From Hahella sp. HNIBRBA332 (GTDB taxonomy: Bacteria; Pseudomonadota; Gammaproteobacteria; Pseudomonadales; Oleiphilaceae), in NCBI RefSeq assembly GCF_030719035.1, contig NZ_CP132203.1, positions 1,054,001-1,118,000 of the forward strand: DNA of 64,000 nucleotides. Direction: 5' to 3'. This document shows, one piece after another, positions 43,480-52,190 of the stretch. The notes under the pieces were generated by a model. It saw nothing but the letters and a program-made list of their open reading frames with translations, ran no database searches and was not told where the DNA came from. The stretch's first letter is position 1. Every line of letters begins with the position of its first letter. Made by a program: the position numbers and the translations under genes.

Positions 43480-44290
43480 GAGCGTAAGACTATTTTTAAT
43501 CCTGATTTTTATGGGCTGGTTGTCGGGCGAAGCCATTGCGGCGCCGAAGGCCGAGTATTGGGGCCTGTGGGACAAGGCCAATGAGCGAAACCCTGCTTTG
43601 CTAGATCATAGCACTTGGACCCGTCTTCTGCAGACCCGCCTTAGTGATGATGGGGACGGCTTCGCCAGATTGTCGTACGGCAGGTTTACGACGGAAGAGA
43701 AGCGTCAGCTGGATGACTACATTGCCTCACTGACGGCCGTTGATCCCCGCGAGTATTCCAGAGATACGCAAATGGCGTACTGGATCAACTTATATAACGC
43801 CCTGACCGTGCAGCTGGTGCTGCAACATTATCCGGTAGACAGCATTAAGGAGATTGGCGGCGGCTGGTTTCATTTTGGACCCTGGGACGATGTCATCACC
43901 TATGTGCAAGGTCAGGCGCTGACATTGAACGATATCGAGCACCGAATTCTGCGCCCCATTTGGAAAGACAAACGCATCCACTATGCAGTCAACTGCGCCA
44001 GCCTCGGCTGCCCCAATCTTCTTCCTGAAGCCTTCGACCCCAATCGCCTGGAAGAACAATTAAATAACGCCGCGCAAAACTTCATCCGTCATCCCAAAGG
44101 TGTGGCTTTCGTTAAAGACGGCTTGCGGCTTTCCACTATCTATGACTGGTATCAAAGCGACTTCGGCTCCAGACAAGAACTTCTTGATCATCTCACCAAG
44201 TACTCCGTGGAGCCGGAAAAGAGCCGCCTGAGCAATTATCGAGGCGGCATCGAATACGCCTATGATTGGAAGCTGAATGATGCGCGTTAG
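43478..44290 (+). CDS. DUF547 exported protein
   Basis: A 270-residue protein with a signal peptide (MSVRLFLILIFMGWLSGEAIA) and a DUF547 domain (MAYWINLYNALTVQLVL, then the HYAVNCASLGCPNL block with its conserved histidine and two cysteines). DUF547 is thought to share a papain-like or transglutaminase-like fold, but no activity is known. The ATG overlaps that of the divergent DnaJ-related gene; GGATGATC serves as a possible ribosome binding site inside that gene. Confidence 0.82.
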   Translation: MSVRLFLILIFMGWLSGEAIAAPKAEYWGLWDKANERNPALLDHSTWTRLLQTRLSDDGDGFARLSYGRFTTEEKRQLDDYIASLTAVDPREYSRDTQMAYWINLYNALTVQLVLQHYPVDSIKEIGGGWFHFGPWDDVITYVQGQALTLNDIEHRILRPIWKDKRIHYAVNCASLGCPNLLPEAFDPNRLEEQLNNAAQNFIRHPKGVAFVKDGLRLSTIYDWYQSDFGSRQELLDHLTKYSVEPEKSRLSNYRGGIEYAYDWKLNDAR

Positions 44291-44377
44291 GGGAGGCCTT
44301 GGTTCCACGTAAACTTAACATTCACTGTTTACAGACTGAACAAAAACTGCACTGGCGTTATGCGGGGGGATTTAGGC

Positions 44378-44383
44378 TATAAT
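44378..44383 (+). promoter_or_regulatory. -10 element upstream of ttcA
   Basis: A perfect TATAAT 29 bp before the ttcA start. The expected -35 place holds only TGGCGT at 19 bp, so promoter strength is unsure. Confidence 0.4.
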
Positions 44384-44412
44384 GCGCACCCGTTAACCGG
44401 AGGTAGTGAGAT

Positions 44413-45270
44413 ATGACGGCGGCTTTTAAGTCAGAGATGGCGCAGCGCGATCGCTTGGAGTTGAACAAACTGAGAAAACTGCTGCGGCGTGAAGTCGGCA
44501 GGGCGATTGCTGATTTCAATATGATTGAGGATGGCGACAAGGTGATGTGCTGCCTCAGTGGCGGTAAAGACTCTTACGCCATGCTGGACATCCTGTTGAA
44601 TCTGAAAAAGCACGCGCCTATCAGCTTTGAAGTTATTGCGGTCAACCTGGACCAGAAACAACCCGGTTTTCCGGAGCATGTCCTGCCTGAGTATCTGAGC
44701 TCCCTGGGCGTTGAGTATTACGTCATTGAGCGCGATACATATAGCATCGTGAAAGACAAAATCCCTGAGGGCAAAACCACCTGTGGTTTGTGTTCACGTC
44801 TACGCCGCGGGATTCTGTACGACTTCGCCGTCGAGCATAAGTGCACCAAGATTGCGTTGGGACATCACCGCGACGACATCATGGAAACGCTGTTTCTGAA
44901 TATGTTCTACGGCGGTAAAATGCGCGCAATGCCTCCCAAGCTGAAAAGCGATGACGGCCGCAATATCGTAATTCGTCCTCTGGCTTACTGCCGTGAAAAA
45001 GACATTGAGCGTTACGCTGGCCTGCGTGAGTTTCCAATTATTCCCTGCAACCTGTGCGGCTCTCAGGAAAACCTGCAGAGACAGAACATCAAAATGATGC
45101 TGCAGGACTGGGATAAGCGTTTCCCCGGTCGTTTGGAAAACATGTTCCGCGCTGTGCAAAACGTGCTGCCATCACACTTGTGCGACACCAGACTTTACGA
45201 CTTCGACAAGCTGGAGAGATACAGCATGGAGCCGGAAGAGTTCAATCAAATCAGCGTACTTAACCTCTAA
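44413..45270 (+). CDS. ttcA: tRNA 2-thiocytidine(32) synthetase TtcA
   Basis: A 285-residue iron-sulfur, ATP-dependent thiolase that makes s2C32 in tRNA. The PP-loop is CLSGGKDSYAML; the CxxC TTCGLCSRLRRG and the lone downstream cysteine in IIPCNLCGSQ hold the cluster. Conserved ALGHHRDD and NMFYGGKMRAMPPKL blocks follow. Length is close to E. coli (311, which has an N-terminal extension). A GAGG-like site lies before the ATG. It stands between the DUF547 gene and a small membrane protein. Confidence 0.95.
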   Translation: MTAAFKSEMAQRDRLELNKLRKLLRREVGRAIADFNMIEDGDKVMCCLSGGKDSYAMLDILLNLKKHAPISFEVIAVNLDQKQPGFPEHVLPEYLSSLGVEYYVIERDTYSIVKDKIPEGKTTCGLCSRLRRGILYDFAVEHKCTKIALGHHRDDIMETLFLNMFYGGKMRAMPPKLKSDDGRNIVIRPLAYCREKDIERYAGLREFPIIPCNLCGSQENLQRQNIKMMLQDWDKRFPGRLENMFRAVQNVLPSHLCDTRLYDFDKLERYSMEPEEFNQISVLNL

Positions 45271-45287
45271 ACAGGCATAACGCAGAC

Positions 45288-45306
45288 GGGCCGAGCTCTT
45301 CGGCCC
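45288..45306 (+). terminator. Hairpin after ttcA
   Basis: GGGCCGA (45288-45294) and TCGGCCC (45300-45306) with a 5-nt loop; only TTAT follows, so it would be a weak intrinsic terminator. Confidence 0.45.
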
Positions 45307-45346
45307 TTATCGTCTTGATGGGCCATCCCCCGGAGAATCAAGCGCC

Positions 45347-45604
45347 ATGACGCCTTTATCGCTAGCCATTCTCAGCATTGTTGTCGGTATTTTTCCCTTG
45401 TTGATCGCCGGTATGGCGAAGGCGATTGCGACCTCTCTGGGCGGAACGCTAAGCGAAGCGGATTGTGAGGAGTGCATGCTGTTCGGAAGAGACATCAGCC
45501 CGATTCTCTACAGAATGTTTGTCTTCGCCTGGTTGAGTATGTTTACGCTTGGCTTAGGCATGCTCGGCGTCATGGGCGCTATTGTCTGGGCTTTGTTGAG
45601 CTAA
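45347..45604 (+). CDS. Small inner membrane protein with a CxxC motif
   Basis: An 85-residue protein not recognised as a named family. It has two hydrophobic helices (about 3-24, and 59-84) joined by a loop with DCEECMLFGRDISPILYRM, i.e. a CxxC pair. It follows ttcA by 76 bp, after a weak hairpin. Real coding is supported by the clear two-helix pattern and codon use like its neighbours. The CxxC faces one side of the membrane and could bind metal or be redox active, which is speculation. Confidence 0.6.
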   Translation: MTPLSLAILSIVVGIFPLLIAGMAKAIATSLGGTLSEADCEECMLFGRDISPILYRMFVFAWLSMFTLGLGMLGVMGAIVWALLS

Positions 45605-45686
45605 CCCTCCCGCCGATCTTAATTAACATATCGTAATCCTTTGATTTAATTGACGGCTTTTCTCTCTATCCAGCGCTTAGGGTGTC

Positions 45687-45758
45687 ATGAAGAACAGCTT
45701 TTATGCGGCGCTCGCGCTGATATGTTTTTCCCCGCTGAGAAGCGGCCCAATCGGTTAG
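45687..45758 (+). CDS. Possible 23-residue peptide (leader peptide or gene remnant)
   Basis: MKNSFYAALALICFSPLRSG and three further residues, preceded by TTAGGGTGTC as a possible ribosome binding site, in a 374-bp gap otherwise empty of genes. The sequence looks like a signal peptide cut short. A strong terminator lies 40 bp after the stop. It may be a short translated unit, a remnant, or chance. Confidence 0.25.
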   Translation: MKNSFYAALALICFSPLRSGPIG

Positions 45759-45798
45759 TTTTCTTATCCTATAGGCGTATCTCGACATACGCTCCTGC

Positions 45799-45830
45799 GC
45801 CGACCGCGGTTTTGCGAGTCGGCTTTTTTT
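45799..45830 (+). terminator. Strong terminator in the gap before the aldehyde dehydrogenase gene
   Basis: GCCGAC (45799-45804) and GTCGGC (45818-45823) with an inner CGC/GCG pairing, then seven T. It is nearly 200 bp after the nearest gene stop, so it must end a transcript starting or running through the gap. Confidence 0.8.
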
Positions 45831-45978
45831 ATTGCCTCGACTTATCAGGCTCATAGTCTTTTCCTTTAGGCAAAACATTTTGCGAATGTGTCATACTCGT
45901 GCGCTCGAATTAAGCGAGCAGTATCAGGCTCCGCCTTTCGCTTATACGCCAACTGCCTGACAGAAAAAGGACCTGCTT

Positions 45979-47412
45979 ATGTTAGCCAAATCCTATCCCT
46001 TCTATCTCGCCAATGAGCCTGTCGCAGATCCTCGCGGCTGGCTGCCGGTCGAAGACAAATATACCGGAGAAGAATTCACCAAAGTCGGTCTGGCCGATCA
46101 CGATGATATTGAGAAGGCGATCGCCGCTGCAGAAAAAGCTGTGGCTCCCATGCGCAGAATGCCGGGATATAAACGTCGTGATGTGTTGTTGCATACCGTG
46201 GCGCGTCTGAAAGAGCGTTCGGAAGAGCTGGCTCAGGCGCTGGTGCGGGAAGCGGGCAAGCCGCTGAAGGACAGCCGTGGCGAAGTGGGACGTTTGATCG
46301 AAACCTTTCAGATTGCTGCTGAAGAAGCCGTGCGCAATAACGGGGAATGGCTGGATCTGGCTTATTCCGAACGCAGTGAAGGCTATCAGGGAATGGTGCG
46401 CCAGTTCCCGATTGGCGTCTGCTCGTTTATCACCCCCTTTAACTTTCCGTTGAATCTGGTGGCGCATAAGGTGGCTCCGGCCATCGCAGCGGGTTGTCCG
46501 TTTGTGCTCAAGCCCGCCAGTCTCACGCCTATCGGCGCGCTGATTTTGGCGGAAATTCTGGCTGAGACAGATCTTCCCAAAGGCGCTTTCTCCGTCGTGC
46601 CCTGTAAAAAGGACGACGCCATGGCGCTGATTTCCGATGAGCGCATCAAGCTGCTGAGTTTCACTGGTTCGCCGGCGGCGGGGTGGCCTATGAAAGCGAA
46701 GGCGGGCAAGAAAAAAGTCGTGCTGGAGCTGGGCGGCAACGCGGCCTGTATCGTGGAGCCGGAAACCGACCTGGATAAGGCTATTCCACGCATTCTTTTC
46801 GGCGGCTATTACCAATCCGGGCAAAGTTGCGTGAGCGTGCAGCGCGTTCTGGTGCAGGAGTCTTTATATGAAGACTTCAAACGTCGCCTGGTGGCGGAAG
46901 TGGAAACCCTGAAGACTGGCGACCCTAAAGATGAGAATACATTTGTAGGCCCGCTGATCAGCCGCAAAGAGGCGGACCGGGTGGCGTCCTGGATCAATGA
47001 GGCGGTAGAGGCGGGCGCAGAGCTGCTGATTGGCGGCGAACGAAGCGGCAACGTCATTACGCCAACGGTGCTGGCTAATACTCCGCATCATTGCAGCGCC
47101 TATAACGAGGAAATATTCGGGCCGGTGACCGTCTTGGAATCCTACAAGACTTTCGACGACGCCCTGCAAGCGGTCAATAACAGCAAGTTCGGCCTGCAAA
47201 CCGGCGTATTTACCCGTGACGTGGAAAACATGCAGAAAGCCTGGGAAGAGCTGGAAGTTGGCGGCGTGATTATCGGCGATGTGCCCTCCTGGCGTGTGGA
47301 TCACATGCCATACGGCGGCGTGAAAGACAGCGGTATTGGTCGGGAAGGGGTGCGTTACGCCATGCAGGACATGAGCGAACCACGCTTGCTGGCGATCAAG
47401 CGCCAAAGCTGA
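45979..47412 (+). CDS. NAD(P)-dependent aldehyde dehydrogenase
   Basis: A 477-residue ALDH-superfamily enzyme oxidising an aldehyde to an acid. The catalytic glutamate is E250 (VLELGGNAA) and the cysteine C284 (SGQSCVSVQR); the cofactor motif FTGSPAAGW is present, as is EEIFGPVTV. The sequence resembles the lactaldehyde/phosphonoformaldehyde-like and succinate-semialdehyde subgroups, so the substrate is open. A ThDP-dependent decarboxylase-type gene follows after 75 bp, which suggests a 2-oxo acid to aldehyde to acid route. Ribosome binding site AAAGGACC. Confidence 0.85.
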   Translation: MLAKSYPFYLANEPVADPRGWLPVEDKYTGEEFTKVGLADHDDIEKAIAAAEKAVAPMRRMPGYKRRDVLLHTVARLKERSEELAQALVREAGKPLKDSRGEVGRLIETFQIAAEEAVRNNGEWLDLAYSERSEGYQGMVRQFPIGVCSFITPFNFPLNLVAHKVAPAIAAGCPFVLKPASLTPIGALILAEILAETDLPKGAFSVVPCKKDDAMALISDERIKLLSFTGSPAAGWPMKAKAGKKKVVLELGGNAACIVEPETDLDKAIPRILFGGYYQSGQSCVSVQRVLVQESLYEDFKRRLVAEVETLKTGDPKDENTFVGPLISRKEADRVASWINEAVEAGAELLIGGERSGNVITPTVLANTPHHCSAYNEEIFGPVTVLESYKTFDDALQAVNNSKFGLQTGVFTRDVENMQKAWEELEVGGVIIGDVPSWRVDHMPYGGVKDSGIGREGVRYAMQDMSEPRLLAIKRQS

Positions 47413-47487
47413 TTGTGTTGCGAGGGATTCAGGCGCAGTCATTGCGCCTGGATATGGAGTACGTGTGAAAACCCTGTGGAGAGCTGA

Positions 47488-49155
47488 ATGAAAACAGAGC
47501 ACGGGGGCGAGAAAGCCTCAGATCTATTTGTCAAAGCGCTGGAAAATGAAGGCGTCAAATATATCTTCGGCGTGCCCGGAGAAGAAAACCTGGACTTACT
47601 CGAGTCGCTACGGGGTTCTTCTATCAAGCTGGTATTAACCCGGCATGAACAGGCGGCGGCCTTTATGGCGGCCACCTATGGCCGGTTAACGGGGAAAACC
47701 GGCGTGTGTCTATCTACTTTAGGGCCCGGAGCCACCAATCTGGTGACCGGCGCCGCCTACGCGAAACTGGGCGCCATGCCGTTGCTGATGGTGACGGGGC
47801 AGAAGCCGGTGAAGAAGTCCAAGCAGGGCCTGTTTCAAATTGTCGATGTGGTGGACATGATGCGTCCATTGACAAAATTCACCCATCAGATCATCAACGT
47901 AAACACTATTCCCTCGAAGATTCGCGAGGCGTTTCGCTTGGCGGAGGAAGAGCGACCGGGGCCCGCGCACCTGGAGTTGCCGGAAGATATCGCTGAAGAA
48001 ATCTCCGACTCCGACGTCATGCTGTTCGAGTCCAGTCACAGTCGTCGCCCGGACGCCAATGACCTGAGTATTCAGCAGGCGCTGGAGATGATCCGGAACG
48101 CCAGGCATCCGCTGGTGTTGATCGGCGCCGGAGCGAATCGCAAACGAGTGTCTGAAGCGTTGCTGGGTTTTATTGAGAAGACCGGCATTCCGTTCTTCAA
48201 CACCCAGATGGGCAAAGGCGTGGTGGATGAGCGCCATCCTCTGTTTATGGGAACGGCGGCGTTGTCAGACGGCGACTATCTGCATTGCGCCATCGACTTC
48301 GCTGATCTGATCATTAATGTCGGCCATGACGTCATTGAAAAACCGCCTTTCTTTATGGAGCCCGGCGGTAAGAAAGTCATTCACATCAACTTCAATTCCG
48401 CCAACGTGGACAGGGTGTATTTCCCGCAGTTGGAAGTGGTGGGAGATATCGCCAATTCGGTGTCGAGGCTGACGCAGTTGCTGGAGCCGGTGAACACCCA
48501 CGACTTCGAATACTTCAAGCGGGTTAAGGAGGAGGTTGAGAAACAACTGTGCGAAGGCTCTGAGGACAACCGCTTTCCGATCATTCCTCAGCGACTGGTG
48601 GCGGATGTTCGCAAGGTGATGCCTGATGACGGCGTTATCGCTCTGGATAACGGCATGTACAAGATTTGGTTCGCCCGCAACTACAAGGCGCACATGAACA
48701 ATACGGTGTTGCTGGACAACGCCCTCGCTACAATGGGAGCGGGATTGCCCAGCGCTATCGCGGCGGCGATGCTGCATCCCGAATTGCAGGTGATGGCGAT
48801 CTGCGGTGATGGCGGATTCATGATGAACAGCCAGGAAATGGAAACGGCTGTGCGTCTGGGGTTGAATCTGGTGGTGTTAATCGTCAACGACAGCGCCTAT
48901 GGCATGATTCGCTGGAAACAGGAGCAGGGCGGCTTTCATGATTGGGGATTGAGCTATGGCAATCCGGACTTCGTTAAGTACGCGCAAGCCTATGGCGCAT
49001 CTGGACACCGCGTGAAACGCGCCGAAGACCTGTCGCCCACCATTAGACAGGCTTTCGCTGAAGGCGGCGTGCACTTGATTGACGTGCCGGTGGATTATTC
49101 GGAAAACCGTCGCGTGTTGACGGAGGAGCTGGCCCGTAGAGTTTGTCTGGTCTGA
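47488..49155 (+). CDS. ThDP-dependent enzyme, acetolactate synthase large-subunit family
   Basis: A 555-residue three-domain ThDP enzyme. The catalytic glutamate lies in LTRHEQAAAFMAA (about residue 55), and the ThDP/Mg motif is GDGGFMMNSQEMETA leading to VLIVNDSAYG. The annotation usual for such sequences is acetolactate synthase, catalytic subunit. No ilvN small subunit and no alsD are adjacent, so this is not the biosynthetic ilvBN operon. Pairing with an ALDH fits a 2-oxo acid decarboxylase or a catabolic carboligase. The exact reaction cannot be read from sequence. Confidence 0.8.
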   Translation: MKTEHGGEKASDLFVKALENEGVKYIFGVPGEENLDLLESLRGSSIKLVLTRHEQAAAFMAATYGRLTGKTGVCLSTLGPGATNLVTGAAYAKLGAMPLLMVTGQKPVKKSKQGLFQIVDVVDMMRPLTKFTHQIINVNTIPSKIREAFRLAEEERPGPAHLELPEDIAEEISDSDVMLFESSHSRRPDANDLSIQQALEMIRNARHPLVLIGAGANRKRVSEALLGFIEKTGIPFFNTQMGKGVVDERHPLFMGTAALSDGDYLHCAIDFADLIINVGHDVIEKPPFFMEPGGKKVIHINFNSANVDRVYFPQLEVVGDIANSVSRLTQLLEPVNTHDFEYFKRVKEEVEKQLCEGSEDNRFPIIPQRLVADVRKVMPDDGVIALDNGMYKIWFARNYKAHMNNTVLLDNALATMGAGLPSAIAAAMLHPELQVMAICGDGGFMMNSQEMETAVRLGLNLVVLIVNDSAYGMIRWKQEQGGFHDWGLSYGNPDFVKYAQAYGASGHRVKRAEDLSPTIRQAFAEGGVHLIDVPVDYSENRRVLTEELARRVCLV

Positions 49156-49292
49156 CTGCTAACCATTCTTTTCCTGCTTCGGTCCCGAGCCGCCCCGGCT
49201 GGGACCTGCCTCCACAAGTTTGAAGCTACGCCATCTATAGCCTATAAAATATTCAGGCGAATACCTTATGTGGAAGGACCCCGTCCAACATT

Positions 49293-52010
49293 ATGGCCAA
49301 ATCCCATGCCGTCGGGACCCTGTTTTATAATCTGCTTACCGCGCTGGCGTATTTTGTCACGGGTAGAATTGGCTTATGGCTGACCACTGACAGCACTTAT
49401 GTCACCGCTATCTGGATTCCCTCCGGCATTGCGCTCGCAGCGGTGTTGTTGGGTGGTTATCGCCTATGCGCAGGCGTTTTTCTTGGCTCTCTGATCAATA
49501 ACCTGAGCGTTACCCAAGGGTTTCCCGATACGGAAATCTGGCCCTGGCAACTGTTCACTTTTGTCGCCATCGGAGCTGGGGCAGCCCTGCAGGCCTGTTT
49601 GGGGCGCTATTTAGTCATTCGCTTCGCGAACTATCCAGGTAGTCTGGCGGATCTTCCTGAGATCATTCGCTTCTTGTTTTTCGCCGGCCCGGCGAGCTGT
49701 TTGTCCAATGCCTTGATCGGCAGCAGCAGCCTGCTGATGGCTGGATTTATACCCGCTGAAAATTATGCGCGCTCTCTCGGTGTCTGGTGGATCGGCGATA
49801 CTATTGGAGTGGTTGTTTTTACCCCGTTAATACTGGTGTGGGGATTACAGCCTCGCGAGTCATGGAAAAAACGCCGCTGGGCGGTGACTTTCTCTTTGCT
49901 CGGAACCTTCTTTCTCGCCACGGTCGCGTTTTTGTATGCGAAATCCTGGGAGGAAAGCAGTTTACGACTGCGTTTCTTCAGTGAAGCCCAGGGCTATTCC
50001 GCAGCTCTCAATCAGAGCCTGGAGGCGCATCTGGATGTGGCCCGGGCGATTGAAAAGAACCTTCCCGCTAATGCGACAATCGACCGAAGCGGTTTTGAGA
50101 AAGCGGTATTCTGGGCGCTGGAGCGTTATCCGGGGTTTCAGGCCATGTCCTGGAACCCTTATATACGCAGCTATGAAAGGGAGGAGTTTGAGGTCGGGCT
50201 GCAGGAAGACTACGGCTCCGATATGGGAATAGTGATTCGGCGGGACGGTGAATTACACCGCTCGCCGGAGAAGCCGATTTATCTACCCGTGCGCTATATC
50301 TTTCCTTTAGAGAGCAACCGTGGGGCGCTCGGATTTGATGTGTCTTCCAACCCCTCCCGCCTGACCGCTATCGCCGACGCCAGGGCATCAGGAAAGCCGA
50401 TGATGACCGGGCCAATTCATCTAGTGCAGCACTCTATGGACAATGTGGGCGCATTGGTGTTTTACCCTCATTTTCTCAGCAGCGGGCGACCTGGCGAATC
50501 AACGCCATTGCCGAATCAGGATGACGAAGAGAGTGAAGACACAGATTATCCTGACGGTTTTATGGTGGCGGTATTTCGCATTCACTCGTTGCTGAAGCAT
50601 TTTACCAAATTACTGGATATGGACGGTTACCATATTACGCTTGCCGACATCACAGAACAGCGTTTCTTGATGCATGAAATGACAATCGATAACGGCAAGG
50701 TCACTATGTCCACTGAAATCTCTGAAGAAGAAGTCAGTAGCCGGCCTTATCGCTGGGAACATAAATTCACCGTCCTCAACAGAGTGTGGGATCTGGATAT
50801 TGCTCCCACCAAGGGCAATATTACTGCGAACACTTCCATTAATGCCTGGATTGTCTACGTGTTGGGACTATTGTTCACTGGCGTCAGTGGCATGGTGTCC
50901 TTGCTCTTCAGTGGTCGAACGCTGGCTTTGGAAGCACTGGTGGGTGAACGGACGGCGGAGTTGAGGCATAGCGAGCAACGCCTGCGCGCCATCTATGAGC
51001 ATACGCCGGATGGGTTGCTGACAGTGACGGAGGACGGAAGTATCACGGCGGTGAATCCGGCGGTGGAAAATCTGTTTGGATATGCCTGCTCCGATCTGGC
51101 CGGTCTTAATATCCGGGTTCTGATACCAGATTATCATGCGACGACCGTTGAGTCGAGCCAAGTGTCCGTCGCTCTGGAATCGGGGCCAGGTTATTTGCAG
51201 GGTATACGCCGCAATGGGCAGGACTTCCCCCTGGAATTGCAAACGGTATGTCTGTCCCAGACGCCGCCGGTCTCTTATCTATGCATAGTGCGTGATGTGA
51301 CCGAAAGGGCGGAGGCGGAGCGCATCAAAGACGAGTTCATTTCTACCATCAGTCATGAGTTGCGTACGCCGTTGACTGCGATTAACGGTTCACTGACGCT
51401 GTTGGACTCCAAGATCGCTCTGGCTACGCCGGACAAGCATGCGCATATGATTGATATTGCGCGGCGCAATACGGATCGCTTGCTCAATCTGGTTAATGCG
51501 ATTCTGGACCTGAAGAAAATGGCGTCTGGAGAAATGACGTTGCAGCTCAGTCACTTCAATCTGGCGCAGCTTGTCAGCGATGTGCTGGCGCTCAATCAGG
51601 GACTGACTCATAACGCTGACGTCAGCTTTAGTTTACAGATTCCCTCTGACTGTGCGGTAGTGGTGGAGGCGGATGAAGAGCGTCTTACTCAGGTGCTGAC
51701 GAATTTGATTTCCAACGCCGCCAAATTCTCGCCTCCGCATTCGGAAATCGTGGTTGCAATTACGCTGGAAGACCACGTCGCGCGAGTTTCCGTTACGGAT
51801 AAGGGACCTGGCGTCCCCCCGGAATTCCAGAACCGCATATTCGGTCGCTTCGCACAGGCGGATTCCTCCAACACCCGCAACAAAAGCGGAACCGGTCTCG
51901 GTCTTAACATTTCCAAAGCCATCATTGAGAGACATGGCGGCAAAATTGGCTTTCACAATAATCCCCGCGGCGGCTGTACGTTCTATTTTGAGTTGCCGGT
52001 GCTTTCTTAA
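49293..52010 (+). CDS. MASE1-CHASE-PAS sensor histidine kinase
   Basis: A 905-residue membrane sensor kinase. An N-terminal MASE1 domain of about eight helices (residues 10-215) is followed by a periplasmic CHASE domain (about 235-500), another membrane helix (about 512-537), a PAS domain (about 560-670), HisKA with the phospho-histidine near 686 (ISTISHELRTPLTAI), and a HATPase domain to the C-terminus (NLISNAAKFS, DKGPGVPPEF, GTGLGLNISKAI). No receiver domain is fused and no response regulator gene is adjacent. CHASE suggests a small external ligand, not identified. A single-gene unit by spacing. Confidence 0.9.
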   Translation: MAKSHAVGTLFYNLLTALAYFVTGRIGLWLTTDSTYVTAIWIPSGIALAAVLLGGYRLCAGVFLGSLINNLSVTQGFPDTEIWPWQLFTFVAIGAGAALQACLGRYLVIRFANYPGSLADLPEIIRFLFFAGPASCLSNALIGSSSLLMAGFIPAENYARSLGVWWIGDTIGVVVFTPLILVWGLQPRESWKKRRWAVTFSLLGTFFLATVAFLYAKSWEESSLRLRFFSEAQGYSAALNQSLEAHLDVARAIEKNLPANATIDRSGFEKAVFWALERYPGFQAMSWNPYIRSYEREEFEVGLQEDYGSDMGIVIRRDGELHRSPEKPIYLPVRYIFPLESNRGALGFDVSSNPSRLTAIADARASGKPMMTGPIHLVQHSMDNVGALVFYPHFLSSGRPGESTPLPNQDDEESEDTDYPDGFMVAVFRIHSLLKHFTKLLDMDGYHITLADITEQRFLMHEMTIDNGKVTMSTEISEEEVSSRPYRWEHKFTVLNRVWDLDIAPTKGNITANTSINAWIVYVLGLLFTGVSGMVSLLFSGRTLALEALVGERTAELRHSEQRLRAIYEHTPDGLLTVTEDGSITAVNPAVENLFGYACSDLAGLNIRVLIPDYHATTVESSQVSVALESGPGYLQGIRRNGQDFPLELQTVCLSQTPPVSYLCIVRDVTERAEAERIKDEFISTISHELRTPLTAINGSLTLLDSKIALATPDKHAHMIDIARRNTDRLLNLVNAILDLKKMASGEMTLQLSHFNLAQLVSDVLALNQGLTHNADVSFSLQIPSDCAVVVEADEERLTQVLTNLISNAAKFSPPHSEIVVAITLEDHVARVSVTDKGPGVPPEFQNRIFGRFAQADSSNTRNKSGTGLGLNISKAIIERHGGKIGFHNNPRGGCTFYFELPVLS

Positions 52011-52190
52011 ATTATGAAAGGCATTGCCCAGATACAGCGGCAACCGCGCGCTTATGGTATTTGGCGGTCATAGACGACTAAGACTGCTGAATTCACTGCT
52101 GAGAATCGATACCATGCTATGACTTCGTTGAACGCGCCATAACCCAAGTTAATGCGGCGCGTCCTGATTCAGCTGGAAGATAAGGGCGTT

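Noticed and set aside
45640..45660. TTGATTTAATTGAC as a possible Anr/FNR box
   Set aside because: Only the left half fits; the right half is TTGAC rather than ATCAA.
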